Shown: positions 1 to 8,367 of the stretch, piece by piece
Layout of the letters: every line of letters starts with the position of its first letter
Numbering within the stretch: position 1 is the stretch's first letter
Source of the DNA: Massilia aurea
GTDB lineage: Bacteria; Pseudomonadota; Gammaproteobacteria; Burkholderiales; Burkholderiaceae_D
Assembly (NCBI RefSeq): GCF_014200505.1
Contig: NZ_JACHBX010000001.1
Span: 1,612,001-1,676,000 of the forward strand
DNA length: 64,000 nt
Direction of reading: 5' to 3'
Position numbers and translations under genes: made by a program
The notes under the pieces: model-generated
The model's database searches: none
Told to the model about the DNA's origin: nothing
What the model saw: only the letters and a program-made list of their open reading frames with translations

Positions 1-1131
1 GCGGATCGCCGCGTCGGCGCCGTGCGACTCCGTCTCGAACACGACCGTCTCATACGAATGGCGCACCGCGCCGGCCTGCATCAGGCTCGGACCATCGGCG
101 CGGCTGGTATCGATCGCGACCTTCATCGACAGACCGAGGCGCAGCGGGTGGCGCGCCAGCTCCTGTGCATCGAGCGCGATGCGCACCGGCACGCGCTGCA
201 CGACCTTGATCCAGTTGCCGGTCGCGTTCTGCGCCGGCACGGCGGCAAACGCGCTGCCGGTACCGGCTTCCTGGCCGGCCACGCGGCCATGAAACACGAC
301 GTCGGCGCCGTACACGTCCGACGTCACGGCCACCGGCTGACCGATGCGCACGTCCTTCAGCTGCGTCTCTTTCAGGTTGGCCGTGACCCACATCTGGTCG
401 AGCGGGACGATCGCCATCAGCGGCGCGCCTTGCGCCACGCGCTGGCCGATCTGTACATTGCGGCGGGCGACGATGCCGCCCACCGGCGCGGCCAGCGTCG
501 TGCGGGCCAGGCCCAGTGACGCATCGCGCACGCCGGCAATCGACGCCAGCACGTCCGGGTGCTGCTCGAGCGTCGTGCCGTCGACCAGCGCGAGCGCCGC
601 ATCGACCTGCTGGCGCGCGGCGTTCAACGCGGCGCGGGCGGCGCCCACGGCATCGTCCGCGTGGCGGATGTCTTCGCCCGACACGGCGCCCGTATCGGCC
701 AGCTGACGGCGGCGCGCCAGATCGCTCTCTGCCCGGGCCAGGTCGGACTCTCGCTGCACGACAGTTGAGCGCAATTGCCCGACGCCGGCCAGCTGCGAGC
801 GCACCTGGCGCGCCGACCTGGCCAGCGCCGCTTCGGCGCGGTCCAGCGCCAGCCGGGCGTCGACGTCGTTGAGCTGGACCAGCACCTCGCCCGGCCGCAC
901 GAAATCCGTGTTGTCCGCTGCGATGCGCGTGACGGTGCCCGCGACCTGCGGCGTGACGTGCACCAGATTGCCCTCCACGTAAGCGTCTTCGGTCTGCTGG
1001 CTGTTCCAGCCGATGCCCAGCACCCCGGGCGAAGACCAGGCAATGCCGGCGGCTGCGGCCAGCACGGCGGCGCAAAGGCCTAGCGCCAGCTTGCGCCGGC
1101 TTTGCGGCGTGTGATTCGTTTGTTCAGTCAT
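1..1131 (-). CDS. emrA: EmrA/HlyD-family efflux adaptor (periplasmic membrane-fusion protein), C-terminus off the window
   Basis: The ATG lies 15 bp after the stop of the NodT-like gene, and the frame stays open to base 1, giving 377 residues of a family usually near 390-400, so only the last few residues are missing. The N-terminus (MTEQTNHTPQSRRK) is followed by one membrane anchor (about residues 15-35). Next comes the EmrA signature around TEDAYVEGNLVHVTPQVAGTV and a biotinyl-lipoyl-like half (VRPGEVLVQLNDVDA). A long helical-hairpin region and a beta-barrel segment follow. Adaptors of this family link an inner-membrane transporter to an outer-membrane channel and export drugs or hydrophobic compounds. 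The partner channel is the upstream gene; an EmrB-type MFS pump is expected just beyond base 1, which is inference. The substrate is unknown. Confidence 0.9.
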   Translation of the reverse strand, partial: MTEQTNHTPQSRRKLALGLCAAVLAAAAGIAWSSPGVLGIGWNSQQTEDAYVEGNLVHVTPQVAGTVTRIAADNTDFVRPGEVLVQLNDVDARLALDRAEAALARSARQVRSQLAGVGQLRSTVVQRESDLARAESDLARRRQLADTGAVSGEDIRHADDAVGAARAALNAARQQVDAALALVDGTTLEQHPDVLASIAGVRDASLGLARTTLAAPVGGIVARRNVQIGQRVAQGAPLMAIVPLDQMWVTANLKETQLKDVRIGQPVAVTSDVYGADVVFHGRVAGQEAGTGSAFAAVPAQNATGNWIKVVQRVPVRIALDAQELARHPLRLGLSMKVAIDTSRADGPSLMQAGAVRHSYETVVFETESHGADAAIR

Positions 1132-1146
1132 GTGATTCCAACGTTC

Positions 1147-2607
1147 TCAATGAATGGCGGCCTGAAAGCCCCCGCCCAGCGCGCGCACGAGATGTACGTC
1201 CAGCGTGTAGGCACGGGCCGCGAGGTCGGCCTGGCCCCGGCGCTGCGCGACGACCTGGGTTTCGGCAATCAAGACCTGCACGAAGTTGCCCAGGCCCGCG
1301 CGGTAGCGCTGCTCGGCCAGCGCGTAGGCTTCTTCGGCCGCGCCAAGCGCCGCGTCCTGCTCGCGCCGGCGCTCGCCCAGCCAGCGCAGCGACGTCAGTT
1401 GCGCACTCACGTCACGCAGCGCTTCGAGCACGGCGCCGTTGTACTGCGCGACGGCGAGATCGTAGTCGGCGTTACGCGCCGCCAGATTGCTGCGCAGGCG
1501 CTCGCCGTCGAGCAGCGGCAAAGTCACGAGCGGACCGGCAGCAAACGTGCGGCTGCCACCCTGCACCAGCCGGTCGAAGCCCAGGCTGGCCAGGCCACCC
1601 GAGACAGTCAGGTTCACGGTCGGATAGAACTGCGCTTTGGCGACGTCGATGTCGCCGCTGGCCGCTTCAACCTGCCAGCGCAGCGCCACCAGTTCGGGCC
1701 GGCGACCGAGCAGCGCGGCGGGTATATCCGCCGGCACGCCCGGTGGCCGGGCTGGCGCCATGTGCGGCCGCGCGATCGTCGCACCGGCATCCTGCCCCTG
1801 CCCGCTCAGGGCCGCGAGCTGGCCGCGCGTCAAGGCGAGTGCTTCGTCGAGCGCCGCGATCTCGCCGCGCGCCGACGGCACGCCAATTTCGGCCTGCCGG
1901 AGTTCCGCCTTGCTATCCAGTTGCGCCGCCACGCGCTGGCGTACCAGATCGGCGATGCGGGTACGCTGGCGCAGTTCCTGTTCGGCCAGGTCGCGCCGCG
2001 TGTACAGGTGATCGAGCTGCAGATAGGCTTGCACGACGGCGCCGGCCACGGCCAGACGCGCTGCCTGTGCTTCGGCCTGGCGTGCATTCACGCGTCCCGC
2101 AGCGGCGGCCACGCCAGCCGCGTTCTTGCCCCAGAAATCCAGTTCGTAGCCGAGGCTGACCCCGAGGTCATTCGCCCACTGCCAGCTGCCTGCAAGGGGT
2201 TTCGGTACGCTGCCGTTGTCGCTGTAGCGCTGGCGCACCGGGTGCGCCGTGGCGCTGGCCTGCGGCGCCATTGCGGCGGCCGCCAGGCCTTCAAGGGCGG
2301 CCGCCTGGCGCACGCGCGCCAGTGCGGCAGCAATCGTGGGACTGGCCGCGCGCGCGCCGTCGACCAGTTGGTCGAGCTGCGGGTCGCCGTAGGCACGCCA
2401 CCAGTCCTGCGCGGGCCAGAGTGCAGGTGCAGATGCCGGCAGCGCCTGAGCCGAGAGCGCTCGCGTGGAATGGGCCGCCGCGTCGACATTCAGGCGGGCG
2501 GGCGTGGGCTGCGGTCCCATCGACACACAGCCAGTCAGTAACAGGATCGCAGCGCCCAGTGCCAGGCGGCATGCGCTCCGGTCCGGCGTGCGTGTGGGTT
2601 GAAGCAT
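1147..2607 (-). CDS. NodT-family outer-membrane efflux lipoprotein (TolC-like channel)
   Basis: The 486-aa product starts MLQPTRTPDRSACRL and carries a lipobox (LLLTGC) about 23 residues in, which fixes the ATG at 2607; an upstream in-frame extension would bury the signal peptide. The rest shows the two-repeat, alanine-rich coiled-coil architecture of the RND/MFS outer-membrane factor family, with typical motifs such as WWRAYGDPQLDQLV, YELDFWGKN and PADIPAALLGRRPEL. The protein would be acylated, trimerise in the outer membrane and give the exit duct for the EmrA-like adaptor encoded 15 bp downstream. It probably forms one operon with that adaptor and possibly with the LysR gene upstream. The family assignment is secure; the exported compound cannot be read from sequence. 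Confidence 0.93.
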   Translation of the reverse strand: MLQPTRTPDRSACRLALGAAILLLTGCVSMGPQPTPARLNVDAAAHSTRALSAQALPASAPALWPAQDWWRAYGDPQLDQLVDGARAASPTIAAALARVRQAAALEGLAAAAMAPQASATAHPVRQRYSDNGSVPKPLAGSWQWANDLGVSLGYELDFWGKNAAGVAAAAGRVNARQAEAQAARLAVAGAVVQAYLQLDHLYTRRDLAEQELRQRTRIADLVRQRVAAQLDSKAELRQAEIGVPSARGEIAALDEALALTRGQLAALSGQGQDAGATIARPHMAPARPPGVPADIPAALLGRRPELVALRWQVEAASGDIDVAKAQFYPTVNLTVSGGLASLGFDRLVQGGSRTFAAGPLVTLPLLDGERLRSNLAARNADYDLAVAQYNGAVLEALRDVSAQLTSLRWLGERRREQDAALGAAEEAYALAEQRYRAGLGNFVQVLIAETQVVAQRRGQADLAARAYTLDVHLVRALGGGFQAAIH

Positions 2608-2678
2608 GGTGTGCCTCGGCGTTTTTCGGGAAGGCCGAAGCTTACGCGGCGCGGCCCGTGCCGGCCATGCCGTCAAAC

Positions 2679-2715
2679 GCATGCAGGTCATGCAGATTCT
2701 GCATGACCTGCATGC
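2679..2715. promoter_or_regulatory. Perfect 17-bp-arm inverted repeat upstream of the efflux operon (candidate operator)
   Basis: The left arm GCATGCAGGTCATGCAG and right arm CTGCATGACCTGCATGC are exact reverse complements separated by ATT. The element sits 72-108 bp before the NodT start and 11 bp after the LysR stop. There is no T-run, so a simple terminator is less likely than a regulator binding site, although an RNA hairpin with mRNA-processing effect is possible. Confidence 0.6.
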
Positions 2716-2725
2716 ACCTGATGGC

Positions 2726-3655
2726 TCAGAGATCCACGGATACGGGGTCCGACGCGGTCAGCGTGGAACGCACGAACGCGCGCAGCCAGACATTGGCCGG
2801 ATCGCGATGACTGCGCTCGTGCCAGTACAACGCCAGATGCACGGGTGGCAGGTCGATCGGCAGGCGCGCCAGCACGAGACCCAGGTCGCGTGCCAGTGGC
2901 CGGGCCAGGCGCAGCGGAATGGTGGCGATGGCGTCGGTATGCAGCGCGATGTGGGCCGCTGACGTGTAACTGGGCACGTGACACAGGATGCGCGACGGCG
3001 CGAGCAGCGTCTCCAGCTTGCGCGTGACGGCCCCGTTGTGCTGGCTCGTCTGCTCCATCTCGATCAGCACGTGACGGTGCGTCAGGTAGGCATCGCGATC
3101 GAGCTGGCCGGCGCACGGATGCCCGGCCCGCATCACGCATGCGTACTCGTCGGTCCAGAGCTTGCGCCGGCGGATATTGTTGACCAGTTGCGGGAAGCGG
3201 CCGATGGCCAGGTCGATGTGACCGCGCTCGAGCTGCGCCTCGATCGCGCCCGGGTCGATGTGCACGCTGCGCAGTTGCAACCCGCTAGCGCCATCTTCCA
3301 GGCGCGCCAGTCCGGCCAGCAACTGCGGCAGGATGTTGACGACGGCGCCGTCGACCATGTACAGGCCGAACGAGCGCTGCGCCGTGAGCGGATCGAAGAC
3401 AGCGGGACCGCTGTCGAGTTCACGCGCTGCGTCGAGCACGGCCGCGATCGGGCCTGCCAGCGCCAGCGCGCGGGTGGTCGCGACCATGCGCTGGCCGGTA
3501 CGCACGAACAGCGGGTCGTCGAAGTGGGTACGCAAGCGGGCCAGCGCGCGGCTGACCGTGGGCTGGCTCATGCCGAGCAGTTCGGCGGTGCGGGTAAGGC
3601 TGCCCTCGCGCAGCAGGCTGTCGAGGATCAGTAACTGGGACAGGTCGGGAATCAC
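2726..3655 (-). CDS. LysR-family transcriptional regulator
   Basis: A 309-aa protein with the N-terminal winged helix of LysR regulators (residues 1-60; LTRTAELLGMSQPTVSRALARLR) and a periplasmic-binding-like effector domain (about 90-300). The start is a GTG at 3655; no in-frame ATG precedes it. It is encoded on the same strand as the efflux genes, 118 bp upstream of the NodT-like gene, and the intervening DNA contains a strong palindrome. It is therefore a reasonable candidate for local control of the pump, although LysR genes that regulate a neighbour are more often divergent. The inducer is unknown. The C-terminus (SDPVSVDL) is intact. Confidence 0.92.
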   Translation of the reverse strand: MIPDLSQLLILDSLLREGSLTRTAELLGMSQPTVSRALARLRTHFDDPLFVRTGQRMVATTRALALAGPIAAVLDAARELDSGPAVFDPLTAQRSFGLYMVDGAVVNILPQLLAGLARLEDGASGLQLRSVHIDPGAIEAQLERGHIDLAIGRFPQLVNNIRRRKLWTDEYACVMRAGHPCAGQLDRDAYLTHRHVLIEMEQTSQHNGAVTRKLETLLAPSRILCHVPSYTSAAHIALHTDAIATIPLRLARPLARDLGLVLARLPIDLPPVHLALYWHERSHRDPANVWLRAFVRSTLTASDPVSVDL

Positions 3656-3705
3656 GGCCGCATCATAGCACCGGGCCTGCGCGGCGTGATCCCCCCTGAG
3701 CTGGC

Positions 3706-4665
3706 TTACGCGCCCAGTACCTTGCGCAGTGTGCGCGACAGGTCTTCGGCCGAGAACTTGGCGACGTAGGCGTCGGCGCGCACGTTCTTGACGTGTTCCT
3801 CGTTGGTGGTGCCCGACAGCGACGAATGGATCACCACCGGCAGGTTGCCGAAGCGCTGGCTCGACTTGATGTTGCGGGTCAGCGTGAAGCCATCCATCTC
3901 CGGCATCTCGAGGTCGGTCAGCACCATCGCGACGCGGTCGTACACGGTACGGCCTTCGGCTTCGGCAGCAGTCGCGATCGAACCCAGCTGATCCCAGGCT
4001 TCCTTGCCGCTCTTGGTCATGATGAATGGCAGGCCCATCGCGTCCAGACCTTGCTCGATCAGCGCACGGGCGACGACCGAATCATCGGCCGCCAGGATGA
4101 CGCTGCCTGGCTTGATCGAGATCTTGTTACCCACGGCCTGCGACAGGTCCTGGCGGTCCTGCTCCGGGTTCAGACGGCGCAGGATGGTTTCCACGTCGAG
4201 CACCTGGGCCAGACGGGCCGGCTGGCCCTCGGCTTCCGGCAGGCGGGCGATGCTGGTGACCATGCCGGTGCCGGCGGTGTTCTCGGCCGTCATGACCTGG
4301 CTCCAGTCGAGACGTACGATTTCTTCGACGCTCTCGACGGCAAACGCCTGCGTGGTGCGCGCAAATTCGGTCACCAGCATGATGTTCAGGCCCGTCTTGG
4401 GCGTGACACCGGTGATGCCCGGCAGGTCGAGCACCTGGATGATGTGGCCGCGAAGGTTGACCACGCCCAGCACGTGCTGCGGTGCGCCGGCGACGGCGGT
4501 GATTTCGGGCATCGCCACGATCTCGCGTATCTTGAAGACGTTGATCCCGAACAGTTCGTTGTGGTTGCCCTGCGCGTCGCCACCGAGGCGGAACAGCAGC
4601 AATTCGAACTTGTTCGTTCCCGTCAGATTGCTGCGCTCATCGACTTCTTGTTGTACCGATTTCAT
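3706..4665 (-). CDS. cheV: CheV chemotaxis coupling protein (CheW domain plus receiver)
   Basis: The product is 319 aa. Residues about 20-165 form a CheW-like coupling domain (FGINVFKIREIVAMPEIT, VVNLRGHIIQVLDLPG). Residues about 185-315 form a response-regulator receiver with acidic pocket (ILAADDS), phosphoacceptor Asp in MVLTDLEMPEMDG and the conserved Ser/Lys positions (VVIHSSL, AYVAKFS). CheV couples chemoreceptors to CheA and acts as a phosphate-modulated adaptor. The ATG at 4665 has AGGA six bases upstream; a TTG five codons earlier is open but has no better site. No other chemotaxis gene is adjacent, which is usual for cheV. It is probably monocistronic. Confidence 0.96.
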   Translation of the reverse strand: MKSVQQEVDERSNLTGTNKFELLLFRLGGDAQGNHNELFGINVFKIREIVAMPEITAVAGAPQHVLGVVNLRGHIIQVLDLPGITGVTPKTGLNIMLVTEFARTTQAFAVESVEEIVRLDWSQVMTAENTAGTGMVTSIARLPEAEGQPARLAQVLDVETILRRLNPEQDRQDLSQAVGNKISIKPGSVILAADDSVVARALIEQGLDAMGLPFIMTKSGKEAWDQLGSIATAAEAEGRTVYDRVAMVLTDLEMPEMDGFTLTRNIKSSQRFGNLPVVIHSSLSGTTNEEHVKNVRADAYVAKFSAEDLSRTLRKVLGA

Positions 4666-5048
4666 GGCTGATCCTGTCAAAAGTAATGCTGTCCGGAAAT
4701 CATTGTAGACGGGCTGCAGGTCCTTGGGTCATTACAGACCGAAAGCGTCGCAGATTTAGCGTCGGTCGGTGCAAAAAAACCACGAATTGTCACACCTACC
4801 GTTCCGGACTGCCATACAGTCGCTCGCCGTCCGGCGGCCATGTGGCGAAGAATACACCCGAACCTGAGCGCATGCGCCCCTGTCAGCGCGCCTGCGATCC
4901 CGCGCAACCGGACCCGGCTGGCGGACTGCCCGCACTGCATAGCGCAGTATTGACAGGAGATTTAGAACAGCGCCAGTATCGTTTGAAGGCGGATCAGGGA
5001 TGGCGACTGCAGCACCATTAGCGAACTCGTTGGTGGAAGGGACAACCC
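4666..5048. other. Divergent intergenic region between cheV and the small lipoprotein gene
   Basis: 383 bp without a supported gene. Open frames here on both strands have no recognisable domain and atypical composition. It must hold the cheV promoter (minus) and the promoter of the lipoprotein pair (plus); only the candidate listed separately is visible with any clarity. Confidence 0.5.
4950..4979 (+). promoter_or_regulatory. Candidate sigma-70 promoter for the lipoprotein gene at 5049
   Basis: A consensus -35 TTGACA (4950-4955) is followed after 18 bp by CAGTAT (4974-4979), a weak three-of-six match to the -10 box. The predicted transcript would start near 4986, about 60 bp before the ATG. 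Confidence 0.3.
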
Positions 5049-5372
5049 ATGCATCTATTTGGCAAATTCACCGTGTCAGCACTTGCCGCGACGCTCACGC
5101 TGTCCTCATGCGTTCAGCGACCGGCAGCCGTCGCCGGGCCGGCGGCACGGCCCATACCGTGGCCAACCACGTTGACGCCCCTCGGCGACGGGTATCCCGC
5201 AGTCGGTGCGCCCTGTCGGCGCGTCGGTGAAAGCGCGGCCACCAGCAATTTCCTTGACCACACCGCCCTCCTCGTCGGGTGCCCGACGCAAGGCGACGCG
5301 ATGCAGCTCGGCGGCAAAGTGATCGCAACCGTCGACGGCATCACGCTGGTGTCGGTACCGTTGCGCCCATGA
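5049..5372 (+). CDS. Small putative lipoprotein
   Basis: A 107-aa protein with a type II signal peptide (MHLFGKFTVSALAATLTLSSC; lipid-modified Cys about residue 21). The mature part is compact and contains two cysteines (VGAPCRRVGESAATSNFLDH and LLVGCPT), possibly a disulfide. The RBS is GGAAGG upstream of the ATG. I recall proteins with this CRR-GES-ATxxFLDxxxxLVGCP pattern annotated only as hypothetical lipoproteins; the role is unknown. The next gene begins at or just after its stop codon, so the two are likely cotranscribed and act together in the envelope. Confidence 0.7.
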   Translation: MHLFGKFTVSALAATLTLSSCVQRPAAVAGPAARPIPWPTTLTPLGDGYPAVGAPCRRVGESAATSNFLDHTALLVGCPTQGDAMQLGGKVIATVDGITLVSVPLRP

Positions 5373-5392
5373 CACGTGTGTCCGGAGCCCCC

Positions 5393-6151
5393 ATGTCACA
5401 TGCCCTTTTCGCCGCACTGTACGCCATTACCCTGCTGCTGGCAGCGCCCGCCGCAGCCCAGCAACAGACCGATGTCGTGTTTGCCCCTGGCCGCCACACC
5501 GTCACCCTGACTGGCGCGATCAAGGGCGATGCCGACCACGGCTACCTCGTCGCTGCGCGCGCAGGACAACTGCTGACGGTGGATTTCAAACCGACCAATG
5601 CATCGGCGTATATCAATGTCATTGCGCCGGACAGCACCGGCGAAGCACTGTTCGTGGGCTCATCAGGCGGCAATCACTTCGCCGCCTCGGTGCCGGTCGA
5701 GGGATCGTACCATGTGCTCGTTTATCTGATGCGCAATGCCGCGCGCCGCAACGAGGTCGCCCGTTACACGCTGCGCATCGATCTTCGAGACGCGTCAGCA
5801 GCCGTCATGTCAGCCGCCACCATGCCAGCCGCCAGCGCGCCGTCCGCTAGCGACGCACTCGTTCCTGGCACCCGCTTCCACGCGACAGCAGAGATTACCT
5901 GCACGACGTCGGCCGGCAGCAGGCCCGGTCCCTGCAAGGCAGGTGTCATTCGCCGCGCGGGCGGCACCACGACCATCGAGCTCACCACGCCCGACGGGGG
6001 CCACCGGCGCATCTTCTTCACGAACGGGCAGGCAATGGGCAGCGATGCTGCCGCCGGCCTGGAGGTGCAACGGCAAGGCGAGCTCCAGATCATCCGGATT
6101 GGCGCCATCGAAGTCTATCGGGTCCCGGACGCGTTCGTCGGCGGCGGGTAA
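5393..6151 (+). CDS. Secreted beta-sandwich protein, unknown function (possibly g-type lysozyme inhibitor-like)
   Basis: About 252 aa from the ATG at 5393, chosen because GGAG lies five bases upstream and the signal peptide (MSHALFAALYAITLLLAAPAAAQ) then starts immediately; an ATG at 5369 overlaps the previous stop as ATGA and is an alternative. Mature residues 25-130 look like an all-beta domain (GYLVAARAGQLLTVDFK, YLMRNAARRNEVARYTLRI), reminiscent of envelope proteins annotated as PPC-like or g-type lysozyme inhibitor-like. An Ala/Ser-rich linker follows. The C-terminal 85 residues contain two Cys (ITCTTSAGSRPGPC), a short hypothetical domain. The domain identity is uncertain. The gene is coupled to the lipoprotein gene upstream. 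Confidence 0.65.
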   Translation: MSHALFAALYAITLLLAAPAAAQQQTDVVFAPGRHTVTLTGAIKGDADHGYLVAARAGQLLTVDFKPTNASAYINVIAPDSTGEALFVGSSGGNHFAASVPVEGSYHVLVYLMRNAARRNEVARYTLRIDLRDASAAVMSAATMPAASAPSASDALVPGTRFHATAEITCTTSAGSRPGPCKAGVIRRAGGTTTIELTTPDGGHRRIFFTNGQAMGSDAAAGLEVQRQGELQIIRIGAIEVYRVPDAFVGGG

Positions 6152-6232
6152 GCGCGCCTTCTGTCATGCCTTACCTCATTGTGCTTCACTGAGTCACTGC
6201 CAGCGACTGCCAACCACTGCGGGAGAAGCGAC

Positions 6233-8274
6233 ATGAAACACGTGCTCCGTATTCTGTTTGCCCTCACGCTGACGTTCTGCATGGGGCCGTGGGCGCTGGC
6301 CGCCCCCGCCGCACAGGCGGCGATCGGTCAATGGGGCGTCGACACGACCGGCCTGTCCACCACGGTGCGGCCAGGCGACGACTTCTACCGCTATGTGAAT
6401 GCCGGGTGGCTCACGACCGCCACGGCGCCGCCCGGCCTGCCCGCGATCGATTCCTTCGTCGAAGTCTATTTGTCCACCGAACAGCGCGTGGCCGGCATCG
6501 TCGCACAGGCGCGCGAAACGACGGGGGCGCCCGGCAGCCCCGAGCAGCTGATCGGCGACTTCCACCGCTCGCATGCCAACCGCGCGCGCCGCGACGCGCT
6601 GGGCATCACGCCGATTGCCAGCACGCTCTCGATCATCGCAGGCACCACCGACAAACGGGAACTGGCCCGGATCATGGCCTACCCGTGGATCGACGGCTTC
6701 TTCCCGGCCGGCCCCATGACCGATGCGGCCGTCCCGACGCGGCAGATTGCGGCGCTCGGTGTCGGTGGCCTGACCATGCCGTCGCGCGACTACTACCTGA
6801 CCGAGGCCGAACCGTATATCGGGCACCGCAAGGCCCTGCTGGACTACATCGCCGCGAGTTTTCGCCGCGCAGGATTTGCCGATGCCGATGCCCGCGCCAG
6901 CAAGGTGCTGGCGCTGGAAACCGCGATCGCCAGGCGGCACTGGACCGTGGCGCAGCGCCGTGACGTGGTCCGGATGAACCGTGTCATGACGCCAGGCGAG
7001 CTGAAAAAATATGCGCCTGGCTTCCCCTGGGACACGTATCTGGCAGAACTACAGTACAACAAGCAGCCAAAATTCAAGGTCACGACCGATACGGCGGTGC
7101 GCGACCTGGCCCGGCTGTTTGCCGCCACGCCGGCCGCCGATCTCCAGACTTTCCTCGTCTTCAAGACGCTCGATGCCTGGGCCGATTCGCTGTCGGAACC
7201 CTGGGTGCAGGCGCATTTCGATTTTCACAGCAAGCGGCTGCAGGATACGCCGCAGCGGCGCCCCGCCGAACTCGAAAGCATCATGGCGGTGGGGTCCGCG
7301 CTGGGCGAAGAGATCGGCCGCATCTATGTCGCCCGGTATTTCGGGGCCGCGGAGCGCGCGCAAGTCGAAGAGATGGTGACGTATCTACGCACCACCTACC
7401 GCGACCGGATCAGCAAGCTCGACTGGATGGATGCGCCAACCCGCGCCGCGGCGCTGGATAAACTCGACAAAGTCACGCGCTACATTGGTTATCCCGAACG
7501 CTGGCATGACCGGTCGAACGTCCGCATTGCCGCCGATGACCTCGTCGGAAACTATCGCAGGCTGTTCGACTGGATGCGCGCGGACGACCTGCAAAAGCTG
7601 AATGAACCAACGCGCAAATGGGAGTTCCCCTACAGCCCCCAGGAAATCAATGCGGGTTACACGCCATCGGCCAATTCCATCACGTTCCCTGCCGGGATAC
7701 TCCAGCCGCCCTTTTTCGATCCGAACGCCGACGCTGCGGTGAACTTCGGCTCGATCGCGGCCGTCATCGGCCATGAATTCGGCCACGGCTTCGACGACCA
7801 GGGCAGTCGCTCTGACGGCGAGGCAAGTTGCGCGAATGGTGGTCGAAGGCGTCGCGCCGCGAATTCGAGAAGCGCACGCAGGGCCTGGTGGTCCAGTTCG
7901 ACGGGTACGAGGTGCTTCCTGGCCTGAAGATCAACGGCCGCCAGAACCTTGGCGAGAACATCGGCGACCTGGGTGGCCTGTCGGTTGCCTACGCGGCTTA
8001 CCGCAGTTTCGTGCAAGAGAAACAGGGCGGCAATGCACCGATTCTCGACGGCTACACCGGCGACCAGCGCTTTTTCCTGGCCTGGGCCCAGCTCTGGCGC
8101 AACATCACGAGCGAGGGCGAAACACGCCGCCGCACACTGGCCGACCCGCACAGTCCCGGCGAGTTCCGGGTCAATGGCATCGTGCGCAATATCGACGCCT
8201 GGTACAAGGCATTCAATATCAAGCCAGCCGACAAGCTGTACCTCGCGCCGGAAAAACGGGTGAAAATCTGGTGA
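6233..8274 (+). pseudogene. M13-family (neprilysin-like) metallopeptidase, broken by a frameshift near 7823
   Basis: Translation from the ATG at 6233 (GGGAGA upstream) gives a signal peptide (ending ALAA) and a normal peptidase M13 N-domain. It continues through the zinc site HEFGHGFDDQGS (about residue 515) and then goes out of register. The +1 frame resumes exactly with KLREWWSKASRREFEKRTQGL, then the third zinc ligand motif GENIGDLGG and the family's C-terminal tail ending KIW. One base missing at about 7822-7824 (GGC read as GC in an expected G-K codon pair) explains it. The whole would be about 680 aa, normal for M13. It is either a recent inactivation or a sequencing/assembly error. If real, the truncated product lacks a zinc ligand and should be inactive. 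Confidence 0.85.
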
Positions 8275-8318
8275 ACCGGATCTGGTGAACCGGACCTGGT
8301 GAACCGGATCTGGTGAAC
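8267..8318 (+). repeat. 14-bp tandem repeat (three units plus a partial)
   Basis: Units TCTGGTGAACCGGA at 8267, 8281 and 8295 (the last with C for the first T) are followed by a partial copy at 8309. The array begins in the last codons of the M13 gene, so its stop codon lies inside unit one. It probably arose by slippage. Confidence 0.85.
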
Positions 8319-8367
8319 GACTTGATGCGCTGGCTTTCCTTGACAGATGATTCCTGGGAGATCGCTG

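Noticed and set aside
1102-2541. Long plus-strand open frame opposite the NodT-like gene
   Set aside because: Arg/His/Gln-rich composition with no domain; it mirrors a strongly supported lipoprotein gene, a usual artefact in high-GC DNA.
4686-5021. 111-residue open frame upstream of the small lipoprotein gene
   Set aside because: No RBS or domain, and it runs through the candidate promoter region.
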